Assembly (NCBI GenBank): GCA_022036555.1
Contig: CM039139.1
Span: 14,536,319-14,600,318 of the forward strand
Direction: 5' to 3'
From: Microstegium vimineum
Taxonomy: Eukaryota; Streptophyta; Magnoliopsida; Poales; Poaceae
DNA length: 64,000 nt
The position numbers were made by a program, and so were the translations under genes. Of the stretch, positions 11,001-20,705 are shown one piece after another. Position 1 is the stretch's first letter. Every line of letters begins with the position of its first letter. The notes under the pieces were generated by a model. The model saw nothing but the letters and a program-made list of their open reading frames with translations. It did no database searches and was not told the DNA's origin.

Positions 11001-14000
11001 ACACATGAGAAAGGGAGACTCTGGCTGCCGTGTGGAAAAAGGCTTCTGGGATCCCCGTGGGAAAGCGAAGAGTCAGTGGCGTTGTCGTGGGAAGGGACCG
11101 CCGCCCTCGATCTGGCCCATGCGTGGTTGCCAGCAAGCAGCCTGGCGGCCACGCCCACGCGCACCCCATTTGCTTTTGGGATTCTTTGGTGCGTCTGGAT
11201 GCACGGCCGGGCTGGGTACAGCATACTGTACAGTCCTCATCAGTTGCCAAGCACTCGACCATGTGCAGTGTATGCAAGCTAGTTTTAGCATATCGCTATT
11301 GTCCATTGGCCATGGCTTTCCATTCTTGCGAGAAGATATGATGGGTGTATGTAACGCGTTCGTACTTCCGAAACCTGGTTCGGCGTGATCCCTTCCCGCG
11401 GGCTTAGAAGTTCGTAGGCGGAGAAAGAAAATGGAAAGGAAAGCCACGGCCTTGGCGAGCCATGATAGCACCGACCCGAATCAACCACCACCACGGCCAC
11501 CGCGATCGGAGCAGAATACCACGCGCACGCGGAGCTGGGGCTCGTCCACACCTGACACCGCGTGCACGTACTCCGTCCGTCCGTGTAGGCAGGCAAAAAG
11601 CATCATCATGTTCTGATATGTGCTGCTGGTCCGCTCCCACCGAACGGTGGTCCCGAGCAGCCAGCCAGGCATCTGCGTCTGTTCAGACGACTCCAGTAGC
11701 TGATGGACGATGGATGGCCCCGTGCCACCGCGCGTTTCCCCTTGGAACCCTGTTGCTTGCCGTCCAAGCCAACCGTTACCTGGAATATGCAGGACAAGTT
11801 CCCCCTTTTTTTTTTTTCTTGGACCTGTCAAGCTACTAGGCCAAAGAAAGGCGCCCGGATTTCACTCGGTCAGAGAAAACCGTCAGGGTGTCAAATTAAA
11901 CACGTGAAGAATTCCAAGGATAAACAGACTACTCCCCGTGGCCACCATGCAAATTAAAGAAATCATTCAAAAGGATCGATACGGGGCCGGACTCTCTCAT
12001 CACAGGTTCTTTTCACGGGAAAAGGATGTGCCGGCGTTGATTAATCGAGGTTAGTTGGCGTCTAATCCATCCGGCAACAGTGCTTCTGCTGCGACAAACC
12101 TGCGAATCGAAAGGCACATATACAAACCTGCGAAATCGATCTGGAGAGATATCATAAATAATTCAAGTAGCATTCATGGCCGGGCTGCAGCAGATCGATC
12201 TATCGTAATGATGCCGTCCTTTCCGCTTGCACAATTTCTTCCTCCCGTCCCTGCAGATCCTTTCAGCTTAGTTCTACAAGGTTGCGACTTTTTGGCTCAT
12301 GATGAGGAGGAACGACATCACACGTGACCGTTCATTCGTTCTTGCAAAAATAGTAACAGTATACATAAACATGCACATCGCTGCTGGCTAGGTCCATTTT
12401 CAGTGCTCTTATATTATCGCCAATTTGTCTTGTGTACCTGCACAAAGTAAATCAGGTCGAAACAGCGGGATCCTTTGCCATTCCTTTCTCCTTGATCTGC
12501 GACTGCATGCGAGGATGGTGTAAAACGTACGTACGTGCGCGCGCGTGCGTTATTACAGCAGCGCGTACTCGCAGTAATTAAATTCGCCGGCGTTTCTAAT
12601 TGCCGAAAGTGGAGAGGTGGAAGCTGATAGCCTGATAAGATCGCCGGGGAGAGACGGACGGAAAGCACGCCATCTATAGATTAGCTACTAGTGCGGCACC
12701 CGGCGTTATTTATTGGCTCAATGACACGTACGTACGTACAGTACTGGTGCGATAGGAATGTGACCCGTACATCATTGTGGCTGCTATAGCTAGGCTACTA
12801 CTGGATGGATCACCACGATGCATGATGCATGCATGTGACGATCCCGTATCGTATCGAGACCCTCCTATATATACGTACCACTACTCCCTTAATTATCCAT
12901 CCAACTTGCGCATCACTAGGAGTAGGACCTACTACGTGTGTGTCTAGCTCGGGACCGCGCGCATGGCCACGTACAGGCGCCCGGCACACGAGAAAACGAC
13001 CGTATCGCCGGCCGCCCCACTTGGATAGCGCCCGCCGCCGGCAGATCGGTGCGGTGCGGTGCGTGCGCAGGCAACGAGCAAACTATATATATAGGCCCTA
13101 CACCCGCTGCGAACAACACGTACTTTCGTCCCGCGGCGCGGTGGCAGTGGCACGGAGCGCTACACGCGCGGTGATCGCAAGTCACGTACGTCGTCGGCCC
13201 AAATTGAACGTAACGCCAGTACTTTTGCTGTTCAAGCGCGAGCGACCGGCGACGCGCTCAATCGGCTTGCGCGCGGTTCGCCCTGTGTCCTTCCTTCCGT
13301 GGACAAGAACAACTCTGCATCGGTTTGGAGGCATGGCAGGCCCATTGCTTTTAACTCTGGAACCCGGCCACCCCATGTTACAGGCGACATCGTTGGCCGT
13401 AGCCCGAATGCCAACCTGAGACGTAAATACCCGGCTCCGTCGTGTCCAACATCGGATCGGTGTGTTTAAGTCCGCTGGTGTAATGGTTAACTCATAAGTT
13501 AATTCTAAGATTGTTTTTTTCATATTTTAATAAAAGAGAGAGAAAAACTAACTTTTAATCAAAAGCTAGATTCGTATACATATTCTAAAATTATGTGAGA
13601 GTGTCGTCATCCGAGACTAATCACACTATGATCTATTAATAAAAGCCAGAGCTAAAAACTGGTTTACACCATCACGGGTATCATCCTAGCCGGCCAGTAA
13701 AGCTTCTCCAACTTGTCTTCACGTGTTTATCTTGTTTGAATCTTGCTGTATTCTGGTAAAAAAAAATACAGGAGGTTTACCTATATCATTTATCTAAATT
13801 CAAAGGTATTGATAATCTATTGAAGATGAATGAAAAAAAAGTTGTACTATCAATAATAGGATATATAAGGACTTGTATGGATCATAGAATTTTCACATGA
13901 TTTATTACACAAGAATTTAACAGCAAAAAATGCAAGAACAGAGATCTACTACCCTAATCGTTAGAAATATTCTAAGGTACTACCCTAATTTTCCAAGGTT

Positions 14001-15047
14001 GAGATCGGGTTTATATACTACCCTAATTTTCAAGGTTTGGTACCACTGTACAGTGTGGCGCTATCCGATTGGCCAATCGTGGCGACGTGTTGCGCCCTCG
14101 GGCTCCGAGTACGGAACGGGCGCGTGGGGCAGCGCGTCTCCAGGGAAAAAGCTAGGGCAAGCAACGCGCGAACGTGTCCATGTCCCACGCGGTCCATCAC
14201 GTGAGCCGGCGCCAGAGGCGCGCGCGCGGCTGGGCCATGTGGGTGATAATAACGGTCGGGGCCGGGGAACCGTGACCGTGAGCCGCTAGACCGACGGCGG
14301 GCGGGCGACGAGGGAGATCGTCGATTGATCACACCGCTCACACCCACAACGGCCGTTCGCTGGACGCTGGGCTGGGCGGCCGTCGCCGTGCCGCTGCCCA
14401 CCTCGCGACATGTGTGCCTCCGCCGGCCCGCCCTCGCCTCGTTCCATCTTTGATTTCTTTCCATGTGCGCTTGTTTCGCGTTCGTGGATTAATTTTCGTC
14501 GCCGTGTTTCGCTCCGGCACATTCGTTCGTTTCCCCCGGCCGGCCCCCGCGCGCACCATCTGGATTTCGGCAGGAGCGAACGAATGAAAGGAACTAGCAG
14601 TCAGCAGCATTATTAGTATATTTTTCTGATTAAGGAACCTGATGCGTGCTGGGTTACTAGCTAATGATTCTGAGATAAGCACAGATAAAATAAAACAGGA
14701 TATATCCTCCTGGGTTACTAATGAGATTAGCACAAATCAATCAGGATCCTCTCTCCTTCCTCCACAATCTTGGAGGACAGCGACACCCTCGTCCTTCCAT
14801 TTCTTTGTTTATTTAAGCAACACCTTAACTTAACTGCGGTTTAGCACGAGGGCTCGATCCGTGCCTACTTTCGGTTGCGTCGGTGACGTCGGCCAGCTGG
14901 ACGAACAACCGCTTTTTTTCAGGCTTTTATTTTATTACTTTACCCCGGCCTCGTGGTCAGAGAATCCAGGTCGATCACTGCGCTGCGTACCTACTCGATC
15001 GTCACAGCAGGGCCAATGCAAGTTGGTGGCTGTTGGTTCACCAACCC
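11001..15047. other. Intergenic, no supported gene
   Basis: No exon or RNA gene is recognisable. Notable small items: ACGT-repeat stretches near 12530 and 12730; a possible inverted-repeat element at about 13470-13675 with TGGTGTAA near its left end and the complement near its right end; a partly repeated ACTACCCTAATTTTC motif at about 13980-14035; and a GC-rich patch at 14080-14580 that may be promoter-like for an unseen transcript. Confidence 0.4.
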
Positions 15048-15055
15048 GGCCGTCG

Positions 15056-18000
15056 CAGTGGCGAATCTAGAATTTTGGGTCAGGGTATGCTTCTCAAAAA
15101 ATTTCATACGCAATTCAGAAAATCCACTTTCCAATTCGGTAATAAGGTTGTAATAAGGTTTAAAATCATGGATTAATTAGAAATCATATCCACTAAATAC
15201 AATATAAATAGTTTCAAAAGCCAAACTGATAATTCAAATATATTCATATAGAGCACTAGAGACTTACAATGTTATCTTGCTGATGAGTTTATTTGACGCG
15301 TTCGAAGGGACATAAATGTCTCAATTATGTCATCTTCATCAACTTCAAAGAAAATATCTCGCTCAATGAAAGTGACGAGACAATCATCCAGAAGACTATC
15401 TCCCATCTTGTTTCGGGTTTTTGTTTTCACTAAAACCAATGCAGAAAATACCCTTTCAACACTTGCTGTTGCCACAGGTAGAAGCAGCACCAATTTGAGA
15501 AGCTCATAAACCATATCATACACTTTATGTCTCTTCGTTTGAACAAGCTTAACTGAGAGATCAACAATATTTTCTAAACCTTTGAATCTATCATCTTGCT
15601 TGATGTCATCAATATAATTATCTAGCTGCAATTCAAGTCTGCGCAAATTATTTTTTGAGTAGTCCTTTGGGTAGAACTCAGCTAGTCTGCGTAGCTTCTG
15701 CGCATCAAAAGACTCAAACGATTTAGAAGGATTGAATGCCACCATACAAGACAACAACTCCATATTGATCTCATCAAACCGATTATCAAGTTCTTGACTT
15801 ATTTGATCAATGACACCAATATATACTTCTCTTCTGAAGTGATCATCATTGGTTTGCTTTCGAGCACGAGCTTTCCTTGTTGATTTTCCATAAGGAACAT
15901 AAACACCATCCATAGCAGGAACATCAACACCATGTTTATCACAAAATGAGGTGACCTTCTCAAGAAAAGTATTCCAACCATCAGACCTCAATTGTTGCAT
16001 TCTTTTCTTTGCCACATTAACAAGTGATATTGCATTGAGAATATCTTGCTCCCTTCTTTGTAGACACTCAGATAACTCATTTGTGTATCCAAGAATAATA
16101 TACATTAAATGTACAAAGAAAACAAACTCAAAGGTCTCAAATGCTCCCGTCACAAAATGTATTTTGGTCCAATCATCCTTATATGTAGGATCATCCCCAA
16201 GATCAACCAGTACATCATGGATTGATTCATACATAGTAAGGATGCTGCATATAGTTTTGTAATGAGATCCCCATCGAGTATCTCCAGGCCTAGACAAACC
16301 CATTTCTTGATGTAATCCAGTTCCAGATTCAATTTCACCACAGTCAAGTGCTTTCTTGATATTCTCAAGCCTAGCTTTTCTAAGCATGTCATGACGCTTA
16401 CAAGAAACCCCAATAATATTCAATAAGATAGATACTTGATCAAAAAAGGAGCTGCAATCTGTATTTCCCTTAGCAACAGCCACAAGAACCAATTGGAGTT
16501 GATGAGCAAAACAATGAATATAATAAGCAGAAGGTGAATCTTGCATGATCAATGTTTTCAGCCCTTTAATATCTCCTTTCATATTGCTAGCCCCATCATA
16601 TCCTTGACCACGGATTTGAGTCAAACTCAAGCCATGACTAACAAGTAAAGCTTCAATTGCACTCTTCAGTGATAGAGAGGTAGTATCATCTACATGAACA
16701 ACTCCAATAAAATGCTCACATGGCCTTCCCAATTTATCAACATAACGCAAGCAAAGAGCTAGTTGTTCTTTATGTGATATATCACTAGACTCATCGGCTA
16801 AAATTGCAAAGGGCTCATCACCAAGTTCTTCAATTATTTTCTTTCTAGTTTCTAGGGCACAACAGTGAATAATTTGCTTTTGTATGTCCGGGCTAGTTAA
16901 GGTACAATTACCTGGAGCATTGTCCAAAACATACTTGTTGACTTCTTCACTATTTCCAGCAAGAAATTTCAAAAGTTCAATGAAGTTCCCTCTGTTGCTA
17001 GATTCTTTACTTTCATCATGTCCACGAAATGCCAACCCTTGATGCAAAAGAAACTTGATACACCTAAGTGAAAATGTCAATCGTTTCTTATAAAGTCGAA
17101 GATCCTCATCACTCCACTTCTGAATATTATAATCAATTGCTACCTTGGGATTTATAAAGCCAATGTACCTCTCTTGAGCTGCAATATGTGCCTTGGAACC
17201 CAAATGTTTGAGAAGTGCAGGCTCTCCTATATTCCAATTATTCCAGCCATCAACAGTAAATGCCTCCGACCCACTGCCCTTCTTAAACAAGTAGCATATA
17301 AAGCAAAATGCAGCATCCTTCTTAATACTATACTCAAGCCATTCATGATTGTACATCCAACAAAAATTGAATTGGCGATTTTGTCCTGAAATCCATGTTT
17401 TCGGAAAATCATGTGCAAAGGGTTTAAATGGACCTTTAGTAATATATGCTCTCCGAATTGCATCTTGATCCTTAACTGGATAACTACGAATGGGACGTCT
17501 TTCACCTGGATCATGTGGAAGACGATTGATATCATAAACCGGTTGAGCTGAAGGCGGCTGTGGTCGTGGCGGTGGCGGTACCACATTATTTTCAGTTTCC
17601 TCAACTACTCTCTCACGAGTCTGCTCTTCCACCACAGGTACAATCGAATTAGGAGAATGATTAGAAGTAGCAGCCGCTGCCGCCGCCGCTGCCTTCCTTT
17701 TTGCTTCATGCTTCCGATAAAGAGATGCAATGTCCCCGTCTCTCTTCATAACTGCATGAATTTTACAAAGAACAACAACGCCAAATAATTTCTTGAGTGA
17801 ACTGAATCAAAAATTTGCATGGATCATCATTGCAAATTACAACTAAAAAAATTGGAAGTCACATCTAATAAAATATACTTACTTTGCGGCTGTTTGGTGC
17901 TTTGCGTCTCTTGGTGCTTGCGTCCTGAATGGCTGGCGATGCCTTCATGCTTTGCGTCCTGAACAAACTTGCTCGATGCCTGGCGATCCCGGAGTCGAAG

Positions 18001-18309
18001 GTGACGATCAGGCGATCTCCGATCTGGGCAACTGCCGTCTGCGGTCTGCCGATGGGGAAAACCGAACGACACGAGTGGCGGCGAGCCGGCGAGTCAAGCG
18101 ACGCGAATTGTACGAGACCTATCTGTTTCCGTTGCTGGGTTGGGCCGTGACTACTGGGCCGGCCTGATGTCGCTGACGCAACGACAGATGCTACTCGCGG
18201 TGTTGTTTTCTCTTTTTTTTTTAACAAAATACGTATATTTACTCCTGTACATCGTAGCAACGTAGGGTATGCTGTAGCATATACAGCATACCCTGTAGCT
18301 CCGCCCCTG
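15056..18309 (-). mobile_element. Complete autonomous-type hAT transposon (3254 bp)
   Basis: The element begins CAGTGGCGAATCTAG at 15056 and ends, read on the minus strand, CAGGGGCGGAGCTAC at 18309, the CAGNGGCG ends seen in many plant hAT elements. It is flanked by a perfect 8-bp duplication ggccgtcg (15048-15055 and 18310-18317), the diagnostic hAT length. It encodes one uninterrupted transposase on the minus strand. Upstream of that is a leader exon with a GTAAGT donor at 17882-17881 and an acceptor at 17754-17752, three bases before the start codon. Perfect target duplications and an open transposase frame suggest a young insertion that may still be active. Confidence 0.93.
15272..17749 (-). 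CDS. hAT transposase, TTF-type zinc finger / DUF4371 / hAT dimerisation protein (825 aa)
   Basis: A single uninterrupted exon from ATG 17749, placed directly after a splice acceptor (CATGCAG). Order of parts: an Ala-rich basic N terminus; a TTF-type zinc-finger region at about 125-195 (FNFCWMYNHEW, AFCFICYLFKK, LLKHLGSKAH); a DUF4371/RNase H-like core with ILADESSDISHKEQ and QGYDGASNMKG carrying the candidate catalytic aspartates; the IHCFAHQLQLVLV helix; and a C-terminal hAT dimerisation block at about 750-800 (LPVATASVERVFSAL, KMGDSLLDDCL). Length and order match the plant zinc-finger MYM-type 1-like hAT transposases. The enzyme would bind the element ends and catalyse cut-and-paste transposition in the nucleus. 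No stop or frameshift is seen. Confidence 0.92.
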   Translation of the reverse strand: MKRDGDIASLYRKHEAKRKAAAAAAAATSNHSPNSIVPVVEEQTRERVVEETENNVVPPPPRPQPPSAQPVYDINRLPHDPGERRPIRSYPVKDQDAIRRAYITKGPFKPFAHDFPKTWISGQNRQFNFCWMYNHEWLEYSIKKDAAFCFICYLFKKGSGSEAFTVDGWNNWNIGEPALLKHLGSKAHIAAQERYIGFINPKVAIDYNIQKWSDEDLRLYKKRLTFSLRCIKFLLHQGLAFRGHDESKESSNRGNFIELLKFLAGNSEEVNKYVLDNAPGNCTLTSPDIQKQIIHCCALETRKKIIEELGDEPFAILADESSDISHKEQLALCLRYVDKLGRPCEHFIGVVHVDDTTSLSLKSAIEALLVSHGLSLTQIRGQGYDGASNMKGDIKGLKTLIMQDSPSAYYIHCFAHQLQLVLVAVAKGNTDCSSFFDQVSILLNIIGVSCKRHDMLRKARLENIKKALDCGEIESGTGLHQEMGLSRPGDTRWGSHYKTICSILTMYESIHDVLVDLGDDPTYKDDWTKIHFVTGAFETFEFVFFVHLMYIILGYTNELSECLQRREQDILNAISLVNVAKKRMQQLRSDGWNTFLEKVTSFCDKHGVDVPAMDGVYVPYGKSTRKARARKQTNDDHFRREVYIGVIDQISQELDNRFDEINMELLSCMVAFNPSKSFESFDAQKLRRLAEFYPKDYSKNNLRRLELQLDNYIDDIKQDDRFKGLENIVDLSVKLVQTKRHKVYDMVYELLKLVLLLPVATASVERVFSALVLVKTKTRNKMGDSLLDDCLVTFIERDIFFEVDEDDIIETFMSLRTRQINSSAR

Positions 18310-18317
18310 GGCCGTCG

Positions 18318-20705
18318 TCGTCTCCGTTCCGTCCCTGTCGCTTGCGCTGGTACCGCTTCGTGCTTGTTGGCTGCCACGGTCTCATTCTCTTGCATGGCCT
18401 GGCCCTCATGCTCGCTCGCATGCGTTTGGCGTTCGCGTCTTCGCACTGTTGCTTGACGTGTCGACGAACAACCAAACCATGCATGCTGAGGGGTCAAGCA
18501 TCTTCCTATCCTACGTCCTACCTGCACACAACTAGTACTAGTACGTAGTACTCCTAGAATTCAGGTGGGCAGCGTCGTGGATTCAGGGGAAACGGAACTT
18601 TCGTCGAACAAATTCTTTGGCGGTTTAGATTCGCATTCCATTCCCACGCAGAGGCATTGTGGGCAGACAGAGGGGTGACGAACACGACGGCGGCTGGCCG
18701 CTCCGCTGGTTAGCTTGAATCACGTGTTGGATCGAGATGCTCTGGCCACTTGGGGTGGAGGAATGTGCCTATCTATCCATTCGATGCTTTGCTTTGCTTC
18801 CTCTGAATCGAAGATGCAGCTGCTGCTGCTGCCTGCGTGCACAGGTGCTTCAATTCCAGCCAGGCCGGGCCGGCCTCAGTGAATGGGAGTCTTCGTCATT
18901 ATTCCTCGCATCATGCATCTTTCAGGGAATGCAATCGAAAGATTGATGCAAAGCTGCGTAAGATAGGCACTGGTAGGCAGGAGGCACCGGGTCGGCGCTG
19001 ATGGATATTGCCTTTTCGAGAACACGCACAGGAGTTTTTTTTGCTTCTTCTGTTTTGTTATTATTTATTAGGATTAAGAAGAAGAATATACGGCCGCCAC
19101 CGATGGATGCATGCGCCATGTCGACGGCTGTGCGTTGCTTCAGTCGTCACCTGTTACTGTAACTGTAACGCAAACCAATGACGTACGTACGAACTTAATC
19201 TAGCACAACAGTTCATACGCCGGCACATCAAGCTACACGAATAGTACTGCTCATTAGCTCTACAGTAGTGTCCAGCCTCGTTATCAGGAAACAGGTGGTC
19301 GAATGCATGCATGGCCCAACTCGGGAACATGCATCTCATCTCAGGCTTATCCAGAACAACAGTCCAAACGCCGGCCGGCACACATCAACCATCAGACGTG
19401 AAACCACCCAGCATAATTTTCAGCAGACATAACGGGAGCGCGTCATTTTCGAAACAAGATTCAGCAGTGAGCAGTGCATAAACGTACTACCGCCAAAGAC
19501 CTCCTCTAGGTGAGTGAGACTTTTGATAGCACTCACCACGGCACCAGGACCATATATTCCCCCGTTTCCCCGTCGCAGAACGCACGGCACGGCTGCACAG
19601 GTCTGGCGGGGCCCCGAGCCGGCGAGCCCCGAGAGTGACCCGGCGGACGATGCAGCTCATGCGGACGCCCGGGGGGCGGCGTAGGATTCCGTATTCGTCT
19701 GATCAAAACGGTGCCGCGCGCGCGCGTCGGCGCTAGCAGCCCATTCCAGTGCCTCATGCAGACATGCTGCTTGCTGCCAGTGCCATGGAGTGATGCAGAT
19801 GAGATGATCGGCAAGAGCACGTGATGCTGTGGACGATCTTCACACTGGCGCCAAGGGGCGTACGCTTTTCTCTTAAATCTTCTGATCCCCAAAACATTTT
19901 AAGTTGGGCCTTTCGAATCGAGCAGATTAATAATTCAGAGGTTAACCACATTTCAGCTTCTAGCTTTCAAGTGAAGGAACTGGACTTTCAGCTCTGTTTC
20001 AAAGGTTCCTTTTTGGATTACTGACTGAAACTCAGAGCTGGCTTGAAGCAACACTGAAACTCAGAGCTGGCTTGAAGCAACACTGAAACTCTTAAATAAT
20101 ACTTACTTATTTGTTATTATAAATATTACTCCGTATTACTTTATTATCTAAATCTAAATTTGAGATGCTTTGACTCTTAAAAACACTAAAATGGCATGCA
20201 ATTTATGATGGAGAAGTAGAATACAAGGTAAAGCGCAAAATAACAGAACGTCCAGGACCTCCACAAGTTCGTTCAAGTTCTTATGATTCTCTCCGTTCTC
20301 GTTCAGTCGACACCAACTTAGCAACTTTGACCGGCGTTTTTCTTCTTTTTGTTCAAAAACATTTTTTTTAGATGCTTCAAATACCCTTCATATGACTCGA
20401 GTCAAGAACACTTTGCTTATACATTTTGGAGTATACTTGTAGGAAAAGAAAACAGAGGACCAAAGTCGCTACAGTAAACCATCGTCACATACAAAGCGAG
20501 CTCTATTATATTTCGAAGTATCTAAGCAGGATTAGTGACAAAGTTCTATCAACCAACTGCCTCAGGTTGGACCAAAATAAATTTTCAAATGGACCAAAAT
20601 CCCACCAAAAGTCACAATGAATTTCAGGCCTCAGAAAGACAACTTTCACAGAAGCTTAGTATGAGGACGAACAGAAAAAAAAAAGAACACAAAATGATAC
20701 TGCCA
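18318..20705. other. Intergenic, no supported gene
   Basis: Nothing coding is recognised between the hAT element and the SRP19 3' end. The only clear structure is a short tandem repeat at 20024-20092. The part nearest 20705 is probably the 3' flank of SRP19. Confidence 0.45.
20024..20092. repeat. 29-bp tandem repeat, about 2.3 copies
   Basis: ACTGAAACTCAGAGCTGG units start at 20024, 20053 and 20082, with an exact 29-base period. The third copy is partial. Confidence 0.85.

Noticed and set aside
13470..13500. tRNA-like start (TGGTGTAATGGTTA resembles box A)
   Set aside because: No box B, no cloverleaf and no acceptor pairing. A matching inverted TGGTGTAA lies about 190 bases downstream, so an old inverted-repeat element is more likely.
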